From Bolinopsis microptera (lineage: Eukaryota; Ctenophora; Tentaculata; Lobata; Bolinopsidae), in NCBI RefSeq assembly GCF_026151205.1, contig NC_087078.1:10328675-10392674 (forward strand): a stretch of 64,000 nucleotides of DNA. The letters are read 5' to 3'. The position numbers and the translations under genes are program-made. The notes under the pieces were generated by a model. The model did not search any database and was not told where the DNA came from. It was given only the letters and a program-made list of their open reading frames with translations. Below, piece by piece: positions 22,451 to 35,823 of this stretch; within the stretch, counting starts at the first letter, position 1, and each line of letters begins with the position of its first letter.

Positions 22451-23157
22451 AACAATATTTACAGGGTTTCACAAGGAATTGGTACCTGTGCATCTCTGCT
22501 TTGTTTTTGGATCTTGTGATCTCTCTGTGGTGGTGTGGCTCTCCTCTTGGCTACTGGCTAGTACCTACTCTCACCTTGCTCTCAACGTGACAGACTTTTT
22601 ACTTTCTCCTGCTATCTATGGCCGTTGTGAGAACGGGATACAGACTATGATTAGTACAGTGTAAGAAATTGAAAGGACTGAAAGAATTGAAATGAACAGT
22701 ATTATTATGATTTTTGAAAAAGGAAGGAAGAAAGAATTGAGAATGTGATGATAGTTTTTGGAAAAGTTTTAATCTGTTTTAGAAATTAGGGTAAGATGTT
22801 AGTATTCTCACTGAGCTGCGAGGGCCACATCGCTGCAGTGTTTCTATTTCTATTATGAATTGTACTTGTATTTATATTCATTTATTTATTTATTAAGATG
22901 ACTAACCATCTATCTCCATAGGAGTGGTGGGGCTGTTTTTACACTACAATTACTGCCTATCATTGCACCGTCTAACCAATAAAACACTGTGTAGTGGTAA
23001 GTGGGTGTGTGTGCGCGTGGTTGTTATTATGATGCGTTGAGATCAGCTACGTTGATGATATGTGATTGTGCGTGTTGTGCGTGTTGTGCTGATAAGGCTT
23101 TAATTGAGCGATGGCCAGGAGAATTATCAGTAAACTAGTAGCAGGTACCGAAGCAGC
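22449..23157. other. No gene recognised (right part of the insertion)
   Basis: No domain seen. Ends with a GTAGCAGGTACCGAAGCAGC segment next to the resumed RT element. Confidence 0.4.
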
Positions 23158-23857
23158 AGTACCAAACTGTTTGGAACACAGCAGTCTCTTCCACGCATCC
23201 GCATCCATTCGTCTGAATATATACTATTTGTCAGTATTTAAATACTTAGGAGGACAAAAGCTGGGCGTGAGCGGTGAGCACCCAGCTTTTAAAGCATTTG
23301 AGGATGGGACAAAAGTTCAAAAGATTCGTTACAATGCTTGAGATTCGTATTTAGATTTTAGTACTATAATACACTACGAAGGAAATAGAGATATATCTTA
23401 TTTGAAGCTTTAGAGTGCAATGGCTATTGTGGAACAAAAAATGTGCGTACAGTGAGAACGAACCTTTTAAAAAGAAATGGTAAAAACCGTTTGAAACGTT
23501 CAAAAGATTCCAACAAATAAGTTTGACGATATTCCTATTTAGTACTAATGTAGGGACAGGAGACGTGGCAGTTTTTGCGAAAAGTCATGTTAAAGTTGAT
23601 GCCGTGATGTCAGTAAAGTGGTATGGATATATATCGTCTCGCTTTATATATAGTAAGATTGTTTAGTCTCTGGAGTCTTGACACCACTTAAGGGTTAGAT
23701 CCTCCACTAGATCGCGAAAACTTACTCCGGGTAAATTAATGGGAGCTTACAGTTTTAATCATATTATTTATACACTTAAACTAAGGTGATGTCAGTGTTT
23801 GCCGAAACTGCGAATTCGATGTCTCTTGATCATCAAAATTCCTCTTACAAGAGAAAA

Positions 23858-24097
23858 AAAGGAAGTTAGAGCTGCAGCAAGATGGTAAGGATGTGTTCAA
23901 CAGTCTACCCATTTCAGATCATCCTGTAATGATTCCTTCCGCACCAAACCTCTCACCCTACATAGACAAATACGATGAGGAAGAGGATCTCAGCAAAAGC
24001 AACAGGAGTAGCAGACAGAGACAGCAGGATTACGAGACGGAGGTCGTGGTTTGCAGGTCTTTAGAGAAATTAGAGTCAGACGATAAGATTATAGTCC
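23858..24097 (+). CDS. Possible exon of an unrecognised protein, cut by a LINE relic
   Basis: An open frame after a plausible acceptor (TTCCTCTTACAAG) codes for about 80 charged residues. They include KKRKLELQQDGKD, a Pro-rich stretch and an acidic-basic tail (DEEEDLSKS, RQRQQD). Composition is protein-like and not repetitive, but I recognise no family. At about 24098 the frame runs into an inverted LINE tail, so whatever gene it belonged to is interrupted here. It could also be part of an element ORF1. Confidence 0.3.
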
Positions 24098-24870
24098 TTC
24101 ACGGTCTTCTCTGTCATTGACAGAGAGGTAGTAGTCCCAGAAATTTTGACCTCTTATTTGGGAAATAGCCTGGCACTGTCCGAGAAAGAGTGAGACAGTC
24201 TCCTCTTCGTCGCCGCATTTAGGGCAAGCACTTTTGTCTGATTTGCGAATGGTGTGTATGTGTTTGTTGAGGCCACAATGTGCGTGATGAGGTGCACTGC
24301 AGTTCTGTAGTGTTGAGATTTTTGATGATGTTGATGTTTTTGTGTCCGAGTGTCAGTTTAGTGTGTCTGGGACCATCAGTAATCCATGATTCTTGATTAA
24401 GTTTGGTGACTTTGTCGTCGATCATGCGTTTGATGTAAGATTGTGGAATTGGGCAATTCAAAGTTGATTCACTGGTTGTGCCATTTTTGGCCAGCTCGTC
24501 TGCTTTTCATTACCCCACAATCCGATGTGTGCTGCTATCTATCTGATCTCTAAGGTGTTAGTGGATCCGAGTGTATTGAGGGTGTCATAACAGTCTCTAG
24601 TAGTTCTACTCCTCGTTGAGGGTGAGGATATAGCTTGAATTATAGAGGAGAGACTGTCTGACCATATGATGATGTGTGTGTTGGTATAAGTTGATAGATA
24701 TTTACAAGCTTCGATGATAGCAGTGAGTTCTGTTTGATAAACGGTGCAATAATCGGGAAGCTTGAATGATCTTTCCTCTAGTGTAATGTTGTTTTTGTCA
24801 GTTGTGATAATATAACCAGCCCCGCTACCTAAGTCTGTGCGTGACCCGTGTGTGTAGCAGGTTCGCTGAC
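24098..24870 (-). mobile_element. Decayed LINE tail (RNase H and Cys/His end)
   Basis: Read from 24870 downward: an RNase H beginning (YTHGSRTDLGSGAGY), YQTELTAI, a WSDSLSS strand, IAAHIGLWGNEK, and the terminal HCGLNKHIHT and CPKCGDEEETVSLFLGQC. Several stops and frameshifts break it. It is a relative of 12045-12925 and retains more of RNase H, while lacking that copy's 3' UTR. Confidence 0.8.
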
Positions 24871-25907
24871 TGATTGTGTATGTGAATTGTTTCTATTTTG
24901 TATTTGTCTCCTGATTACATTACAACAATTTATTATATAACTTTACTATTTGTATGAGAATCCACTGTTTCAGTGCATATTTTAACAACCAATATAAGTG
25001 AATAACGAGCTCGATATTGTTCAATAATACATGGCAAGTTAGAGCAACGGAGTTGTATTTATAAAAGCAATGTAATATGATATAAAATCAATCAGGCTGA
25101 GCTGAAAGATCCATTAAGGCCATCCATGTGATTACTCAATAATTATATAGTTATATAGTTATATTAGCTAGTACAACAGGAAGATACGATATGTAGTATC
25201 GTAAGGAGTTAAATACAAAGGTACGATATGAAGTATCGTACAATAATGGAACCACAAAACTTCACAAGCAGTCAGTACTGTAAGTGTATCGGGATTATGA
25301 ACACGATAAACGGGTATCGCTCTCAACTCTTATACACAATTAGGTGCAGTTATATTACTTTCAATTCGATCGAGTGACTTTGACTTGAATCCTAAGTAAG
25401 GGATGTACAAAGGAAACAGAATATTCGAACAATAAGTCTCGAAAGTAAGAATAATAAATGTTGATCAACAAATCAAACTAGTAGCTCGTCGGCCACGTGA
25501 CAGTGTTCTTGGCAGCGGTAACTTTTATAACCGTAACCTCAAATGTTACTCGAAGAACTAACTCTAACGGGGCAAGCGAGCACTTACAGCACTGCGTCAC
25601 GTGGCACCACATTGTTTGAGCATAAAATAGGCAAGACACCTCACATTCTGCAGGTCAATTTGATTTCTACCTCCACCCAAACAGTCGGCGATGGAGCAGA
25701 AAGTCAACCTGTGTGCACTTTCTCCTACTAGAAGAGCACGCTTCACATGTTCTGGCAAGCCTTCCTTTATAGGAGGACTCTAATGAAAGTAAAGTTACTT
25801 TAGTAATTAAAATATGGAATTTAGCTAAAGTAAAGTAAAGTAAAATTTATGAATTTGTCAAAGCATTGCGCTATCACAGTAACCATCTAACGTATTAGGG
25901 GTCGTTC
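24871..25907. other. No gene recognised
   Basis: AT-rich; contains ACGATATG(A/T)AGTATCGTA twice near 25190 and 25225. Confidence 0.5.
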
Positions 25908-25992
25908 ACATATTACGTTAACAATATTTTAGCAACTTTTACCCCCTTCCCCCCACCCCCCTCGGCTGATTATGTAATATGTGAACGACCCC
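25908..25992. mobile_element. 85-bp PIF/Harbinger-type MITE
   Basis: TIRs GGGGTCGTTCACATATTACG and its inverse bound the element, flanked by TTA on both sides (25905-25907 and 25993-25995). A TWA target duplication and G-rich TIR match PIF/Harbinger. A degenerate relative starts at about 50631 (GGGGTTGTTCACACATTA). Confidence 0.75.
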
Positions 25993-26400
25993 TTATCAGG
26001 ATAAGGAAATGTTCTACGTTTCAATGTAACAACATCGTATTAACGATATCAAATTATTTGTAATATAGTTGAAAGTATTAAAACAGTTGTTGTACCATGG
26101 TTACTAATTTAAAAAACTCAATTGAGGACGATCGTAGGGAGTCTGATCTAGTTAGTCAGTAACACTGTTTGTATTATCATTATCAGAAATGACGAAAACA
26201 TATGTCAGCCCACTGTACATGAATTAAGTATATTCCCCAAAAAAAAGCAAAGAAAATATCTACAAAACTTTTTTTCAACGCAGCTGAACGATTTAGTATA
26301 ACAAATCAATATCTTACGAACTTTTTGATCGGTCTAATAAACTTGCATCATTCTGTAAGTTTGAGGAAAGTAAACTCATTTAGTAAAGTCCATTTCAGTT

Positions 26401-29400
26401 CTACTTCTTTTGAATAGTGTTCAAGTTACTCATTTCAATTTCAACGACTCTCCCCTTCGGTTTGGTAGATAGTTGATTAGGCAATATCCTCGGGTGTTTT
26501 CTATTTCTGGTGAAAATCCATGCCACATTTCTGCAGGATCTACTCCACAAGCCACTGAAAAACTCACTGTATAACACAGGGTTAATTACAGAGTTGATGG
26601 GTAAAAATAATATTGATATGATAGGATAGTGGGGGGTTGCGTCAATAATAGCACCAGAATGCAGACTGCAAACTATGGTTACTGGTAACCAGCACAGCAG
26701 ATTCGTGGAAATAATGACGGATATTTTCTGCTGCAACCGTCTGTTCCGTTTCCTTACCTCTTGGCCTGTATGGGATGTATCCTGGGTAAGGACCCTGGAA
26801 GAAGCTTTAGTGATCGTGTTTATCAGAATATAACACACAGAGATTATAACAAAGCAGATTATGTTCATTGTTAAGATAGTCCACGTGTAGATACGCTGAG
26901 GGTCATCCTCTTTAACTAGGAATTTAAAGAGGCAGACTCCTTCATTTCCGTAGAATTCAAGCTTCCTCCGGCCGAGTGTATCACCTCCGTAATCATTAGA
27001 AAACATTCCGTTCACAAGGTCATTTATATCTGCCCACTTGAGAGAATCCCCCTTTATATTCCCGTAGTACCCTTGCAACACGCTCAGATGGATTTCTTTT
27101 CTAGGAGCTCCAATAAACAATCTCGCTGAAGGGTCATAGGTCATACCATTGACGAAGAAGTCTTCAAACTGTTCTAGCAGCGGCGCTACAGCTATGATGA
27201 CTGACATCAGAACGATGATAGATACAAGGAGGAAGATTCTGAGGATGGCTCGCTTGTTCACTTTACAACTAATCATAGACCCATTCTTTATCTCCGCCAA
27301 TCTAGCTAGACCGAGATTTGTCATGGTAACCAGAGAGATCTGGTAACCAACAGTGCTGATAACACCAATCAAGGAACAATGAGCACTAGTGAGCCATTCC
27401 AGTCTCTCAATACAGTAGCTACTCCCGTACACTATCGTGTCCATTACCGCTATATTCATCAGGTAAACTCCTGTTAGCAGATCTCCTATGTTTATGAGAA
27501 GTATCAGCATTTTGTTGTTTAGAGCTGCTTTTGACATTTTATCATTGAAATCAGTTAGAGTTTTGAATATTATAGTGAGGTTGAGAACTATGCCCTATGG
27601 CCAGGAGAGCTAGAACCCAACATAGGACCTTGAGAAACATGTTCTGTAGGATATCCTTCCCGCAGTCAGAGTTACATTCATCAGAGAAGTCCTGACAATC
27701 TGTGTTTCCATCACACTTCTCAGTAATGGGGATCAGCTGATCTTTAGATTTACACTGAAACACGTTAGTGCAGTTTTCTTCATCAGAGCCGTCCCCACAA
27801 TCATTCACCACATTGCAGACTTGGTTATAGTTTAAGCAAATGCTATTCTCACAGCGGAAGTAATCGTTTTTTGTAATGATTACCTGATTTAGTGACGAAC
27901 GAAATGAAAGAATTGTCAGCCACAGTATATACTCTGTTACGATATTGCTGAGGACAAGAATTGTATTGGATCTTGTTTTTCAAGGGGCAAATAGAGTCTT
28001 CACAATACCCTGCACAACTCAGTGTCACGTAGATTTCTCCAAAGGTATGATCGCAGTTGATGGTTTTATTAGGACGGAAAATTGTTAAAACTGATTTGAT
28101 TCCGAAGACCTCCATGCCTGATAGATTGACTTCACTGACAACGCATTGCCCTGCAATCTCCTGCAGGCTCTCAAGACCAGGCAAGCAATACAAGAAAAAC
28201 TTCTCAATTCCCGCTGCTTTATTAACAGTTAATGCGTTGTTAAATGTGGATGTGATAATATGTGAGCTCTTACAGATCCCTTCCTCGTTCCCACAGGTAT
28301 CAATACCATCACAGAGATCTTTAAACTCTACGAAGGCTGTTTGGTCGCTCCTGCAAAGGAGGACCTCCTCACAGGGTTGATTAACTGACACTACATTGCG
28401 CTCAGTCCGACCAATACCACAAGTTTGCCACCCATCCTTCTCATCAATCCCGTCTAAACAGTCCTCCACCCCGTCCCCCACCCACTCAAGAGGTATTTGC
28501 AGTGCCTGCTCGTGCTTGTAGGCTCGATGACACACCTTATTTGTCATGGTGCGGCAGATGGCTAATGTCTCATCGGTCCCATCAAGACAATCCTCAATTT
28601 TATCACACATTCTGTGTTTATGTATCTGACAAGTTGCAGATAATGTTTCACATATTTGGTCTATGCCACTGTCACATAACGAGGGGACCTTCAGCTGGCC
28701 ATGGCATACAAAATATTCGGATATGGTTGAGATATACCCGCCTACTTCACACGTCACTTTTGACCGGTTGGGATCTGTGCAGTTTGTCTGGTCCAGGAAG
28801 TTATTACACACTGGGATCATGTATGGATCAGCGTAAATGTCAATTCCCCAGAGGGCAGTACATCTCGTCCTGTTCAGAATGGACACCACCCAACTGGAAC
28901 CAGTCTGTTCTCTAAATGAATTGGTAAACTTGTGGCATTTTTCGTGGCTTGGCAAGGACTCAAGATCTGAACACTTTATTTCTACCTCATTTGTTAAGCA
29001 CAGGTGAGAGTCCTGCCCATTGCAGACATATTTGTACACATCACTTGGTTTAACGTAATTAAAGTTGTGACGGTGACCAACACAGTAAACACCGTACAGG
29101 TAACCGCCACAGAAAGACTCGTCTTCACATCTGTAGTGGGCATCACACTTACCATTGCATACAGTAGACTGGTACACTACCTGGCCGCTCCTCAGCTGCA
29201 CTGTGGTTCTTGCTTCATTCGAACCAGCACACAACTCCTCTGGTAGATCTAGATTATAACAGCTTAGTCTAGATTTCGATTGATCATGTATCGATATTGA
29301 TTGGTAACATGGTTGATCAAAACAAATCCTGTCAGATGAGATCGTGCAGACGGGAAGAATACCAGTTTTCCACACTTTCTCTTTCACTTTCTCTTTCACT

Positions 29401-30115
29401 TTCTGTTCAGTTGTACAAACATATTTGTTGCAAAATGTTGCGGAGTCCATTACTATATCCGGAGATTTCCCAAAACCACAGCCCTGGTAGAAATGAGGGT
29501 CGTTGTCACAGACTTTATCGAATTCAGCGAAGTTGGTAGTTCGGTCAAGGGTTATGTAGAGAGTGTCAGAGTAGGGGCACTGGAGTACTGTCAGACCCAG
29601 ATCTTCAAAGCACACTCTCTTAAGGAAGTTATTCCTCTCAACTATCGGACATGATCCGCTAAATGTACCGCAAAACAAATGTGTAGTTCGTTGTATCTGG
29701 TTGTTAATAGTGTGTTCTATCTTGTTAATGCTATACAACGTGCTTGCATTGTGGCTAACATTGTGGTTAACATTGTGGCTTTTATTGTGGTCCGCTGGGC
29801 AGGAGATGTTGTTGAAAGTGAACATGGAGTTACCTAGCGTAGAGTAGGGGTTGGGTTGTGCCAGCCAGCTGATTGCGTGGTTGTATCCCATTGTTCGGCA
29901 GAGGTGGTCAGGTAAACAGTCTTCTCCGTATGCTTCAAGGCCGTTCAGAACAGGCCCCCAACTTTGGTCCATCTGTACTATCAGCATGCCAAAACCGTTC
30001 GTTGTTTGGAGCCCCTTGCCGTTAAGCAAATAGAACTTTGCGTTGCCTGAGTGAAGAGGTTTTTGGAAATTGATTTCGTTCTCTATTTCGGCACAATAAA
30101 AATAAGGTCGGTTTA
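26401..30115 (-). pseudogene. LDLa relaxin-receptor-like GPCR, copy B, two frameshifts
   Basis: Near-identical to copy A across ectodomain, LDLa modules and 7TM region. It also begins after an acceptor-like TTGAG at 30116-30120 without a good ATG. Two lesions split it into three frames: an extra T in a T-run at 27867-27872 just before the last two LDLa modules, and a 7-base insertion (TGCCCTA, 27591-27597) at the start of TM1. The 7TM part alone (27537-26401) stays open, with FYGNEGVCLF, LCWLPV and NPVLY intact, and its C-terminus extends slightly beyond that of copy A. Probably a pseudogene; the T-run shift could be a sequencing error, the 7-base insertion less easily. Confidence 0.85.
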
Positions 30116-30243
30116 CTCAAGTTTACTACCGATAACATGTTAGTAGTACTAGCAGGAAATTGCATGATATCTCTGGGTGTTCAGCAATCAGAAGATGTGA
30201 TAGTAAGTAGGTCTTTTATAATTATAGACGTATTATGTATACT

Positions 30244-30545
30244 CGCAGGAACCCGTATAACCCTAAAATGGTGTCAAGACTCAAGAGACTAAAATAATTA
30301 TTACCTATTTAATTAGCGTTTTTGACACCAAATTGGGGTCCAAATTTTGGGCACTAAAATTCTTATTCATTGGCCAATTTTTATTTTTTCATGCTGATTT
30401 GGAGGCCATTAAAGCATTTGACCCAGTCAAAAAAGTTTCAGTTGTGTATCTTTTACGGTTTGTGCAGAAAGTCGCGTTAAAGTTGATGCCGTGGTGTCAG
30501 TAAAATGGTACGGATAAACACATATATATCGTCTCGCTTTATATA
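30244..30545. repeat. Interspersed repeat F1, inverted copy
   Basis: Reverse complement of 17892-18175 over most of its length, and longer at the end holding CGTCTCGCTTTATATATAG, which ties it to the 5' region of the RT elements. Absent from arm A at the equivalent site. Confidence 0.85.
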
Positions 30546-31783
30546 TAGTATCAAACGGATTAAACGATTCAAAAGTCAAATTACAATGGTAATGTCTGAC
30601 CAGATATAAAAAAGTAAGATATTAGTAGTAAATGCGTCTTATATTCTAACAGCAGATTGTAGGAGAGTATACGTTAAAGTAACATACCGATGAGGGTTGA
30701 GGGGGGGTGTCATAAAATAGCATAAATGTCAATTTACCCAAAGGTTTTTCTATTTTTATTTTCTCCATTGAAATTTATGCCATTTAGTTTGTCCCCCTTC
30801 TATACATTTTTAAAATTTTGTTCTTCAAATATCATAAAATCAGTACTATACTAATCAGTACTATACTAATCGGTTGCCGATTAGAAGCCATCCTAGGTTT
30901 GTTATATCTACACAACAGCTTTATGCTAAATGATATACAGATGCAGGAGGGGGAATGGAGGTCAAAATCAACTAGGGTCTAATATGACCGAAATTTAGTA
31001 TTATATGTCCACACAAATATAAAACAATAATAAGGTATACTTACTGCTGGATACAGTGGGAGAAGAGTTTAGCAGTATCAGTAGCATCCTCATCAGTAGC
31101 ATCCTCATCAGTAGCATCCTCATCAGTAGCATAATTCCGTAACTCTTCAGTGATCAGCAGAGGGAGTGCTGTCAGTTCAAACAACGTATCTTATGATAAA
31201 TGTGTAGGTTTAAATAGTAAGCATATGCGTGCGGCTGTGACAAAATACGAGTTAGAGGAGCTATTGTTACAGTTGGTTGTTTCTCCAGCTCCCAGATGAA
31301 TGAGTGATTGAACTATAAGTATAAAGGCTAATAAATGGGCTGGTTGCGTTCATTGTGCGAGTGCGACTGCAGTAAAGTAAATTCTTGCAAAGAAGCACGT
31401 ACGTACCTGCTCCTTTATAATATTGTGTTTTTGTAAATTTATGGTTTCTTCCGTGCGACGAGTTCTATTTAATGACAATGGGGACATTGAACAATAACCG
31501 CAAACCGGCGTGATTGCATGATTGAGCTACCCGAATCTTGTAAGGTAGATCTGTGATAAGGGGGCGGGGGCCGGGGGGTTGTCCGAGATCAATTTCAAAA
31601 ATATTTGATTTATGATTTGACCAAAACCCATAATCATAGGTAGAGTGGACCGCTGCCAGTGTCTCTCTTTCCCAAACAAAAAGAAACAATATTAATTTGA
31701 TTGACCGTCTGCAATTATTATTAATGCAAAATGATACCGAGAATGAAATCGGTCGCTCGATTTTCCCATTCAATTTACAATTG

Positions 31784-32399
31784 TAATATATTAGGCATTA
31801 ATAAGCATTATAAGAAGAACTACCCAATAGTAGAGCAGCTCTTACGGGCATTTTCTGCTCGATACGCTAGAGACTCCAGATATACCTTTCTAGACCTATT
31901 TTTGATCGTAGAATCGATTAAAAGTGGTTTTGGGATGATTTTTGTGCCAAAATAGGCCAAAAAACCATGTTTTTTTTGATATTTTGAGCAAGTTAACTTT
32001 GTTAGCATGTAGGCAAAATTTGCATGAAGATAGCTGAAACACAGCCGGGTAAAAATCCAAAAAGGTGGTCAAACTTTGCCCTTTTTTGCTTAAATTGTTC
32101 CTTTCCGAGAAGTAACCACTTGATATACTTTATCGAAGTTTGAATATTGTCACTTCGAAAGCGTTTTTGCTTTGCCAAATTATCGACGCGCACTATACTA
32201 CGCGCAAAAGCATTTAGTTGTTATCAATGGGCACCCGCGCGTTCATCATAGATTTTAAACAGCCATAACTCAGTGAGATTACGTTTGTTCTAGCTCATAT
32301 TTTCACACCGAATAGACAGCAATGTAATCTTATTGCTGACAAAATAGGAATATCATTTCTCAATATGCCTAAGATTAATAGACTGTCAACGTTTAAAAC
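31784..32399. other. No gene recognised
   Basis: Right of duplication arm B; AT-rich, with no domain. Confidence 0.5.
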
Positions 32400-32955
32400 C
32401 AGAAATATCAGATGAGGTACTGCCGAAACAGGAGATCGGACATTTCATATACGGTCCTCGAACAGTGATTTATATTTCAGATGATTCAGATGCACAGGAG
32501 GACACAATTTGTGCAATCGTATACAAAGAGCTGGATAAACTAACGTATAATAAAAGCATGATATCATCAGATAACTCTGACTATCACGTAGCTGTGATAA
32601 TGGAAACAATCAATGCCACGGGTATAAAAAAGTTTGTAACCTCACTTTCACAAATCACCGTACGATATAATAACTTGGACAATAGAATCAGTTTTTAATG
32701 GCAATCTAAGTAATTCAGCTCCGAGTTTTCAGCGGTGATTGTGGTACACAGATTGTGGGGGTATTCTACTTCTAACCCTAACGGAGATGGAGATATCAAA
32801 TCTCTTTATTCGTTTATATCACGTGCTAGAGTTTACTGTTCAGTAGTGTTGTTTCTTGAACCTCAGCACGGGGCAGGTAAAACACTGCAGGACTTGAAAC
32901 ATATGACTGACTTGTTAGAGAAACTCAGTGGTCAAGTTCAAATATTGAAATATTA
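32400..32955 (+). pseudogene. Possible relic of a superfamily-1 helicase-like NTPase C-terminus
   Basis: Two plus-strand frames follow each other. The first (about 32400-32697) codes for GHFIYGPRTVIYISDD and a polar continuation. The second (about 32720-32955) begins EFSAVIVVHRLWG and has SLYSFISRARVYCSVV. These resemble SF1 helicase motif V (GxEFxxVIV) and motif VI (SRAR). A frame break and a stop separate the two parts, so any gene is broken. The match is by motif feel only; an unrelated protein is possible. Confidence 0.3.
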
Positions 32956-32995
32956 AACTATTTCTATCGATATTATGATAACATTTTTTAATAAA

Positions 32996-35348
<2,353 letters not shown>

Positions 35349-35652
35349 TCGTTTATAACACCAACCAGATCTGAGTTCAACAGAGAGTTAATTTCCAGAT
35401 CACTCTGATCTCAAACTCCTCGCCCAATACACTGTGCACAGTGTCTTGGACTTGGAGTGTGCAGGCTTTGTTATCAAGCCACTCGCTAAGACTCTCGGCT
35501 GCTGGTTAATCACATAATCCGTACTCAAACAATACTGCCCTCTTGAGGGAAACACAAAATTAGCATGATTTTTCCACAAGCCTCGAGAGCTTGTCTCCCC
35601 CATTACACGCTCTCCTTGATATTGAAGTAACTGTTTTATTTACTGTACATTG

Positions 35653-35719
35653 ATGATACCGAAAACTACTGTTACTCTGATCGCTCTTTTTGTGACGACT
35701 CTTTCGCAGTCAACGTCGG
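35653..35719 (+). CDS. Signal-peptide exon of GPCR copy C
   Basis: ATG at 35653 codes for 22 residues with a basic start, a hydrophobic core (TLIALFVTTL) and polar, small residues at the end, as in a secretory signal peptide. A canonical donor (GG|GTAAGT) follows in phase 1 at 35720. A 104-base intron ends at TATTCTCAG (35823), and the next exon resumes in the phase expected of the receptor. Copies A and B open at an acceptor in the same phase, but I did not find their first exon. Confidence 0.7.
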
Positions 35720-35823
35720 GTAAGTTTAACTTTAGTTCTAAAGTCAATATCTTCGAATAATTTACAATTAAATCAATTGTCCGAAGTGCATAAACATTAT
35801 AGTGAACAGTATGATATTCTCAG

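Larger units (their letters stand above)
21008..23157 (+). mobile_element. Insertion carrying a Ty1/Copia fragment inside RT element copy B
   Basis: Interrupts the RT frame exactly where copy A reads TTCTTACCAAACTG; TACCA is present on both sides (21005-21009 region and about 23159-23163), which fits a 5-bp target duplication typical of LTR retrotransposons. The Copia pol end is on the plus strand. I could not identify matching LTRs, so the insert may be a decayed or composite element. The right part contains long A-tracts and a region of GTGTGTGCGCGTGG type. Confidence 0.65.
18858..23700 (-). mobile_element. LINE-like RT/REL-endonuclease element, copy B, split by a Copia insertion
   Basis: The 3' part is 18858-21007 and the 5' part about 23158-23700; together they match 2810-5620 of copy A. 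The RT N-terminal codons (MDADAW start) are at 23208-23158, beyond the insertion. The 5' tail ends with GGAGTCTTGACACCACTTAAGG. Confidence 0.8.
26062..31783. repeat. Segmental duplication, arm B (GPCR B and flanks)
   Basis: Direct-orientation partner of 6579-13924. It lacks the 2.2-kb insertion of arm A and instead carries the F1 repeat at 30244-30545 and small indels. Confidence 0.9.
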
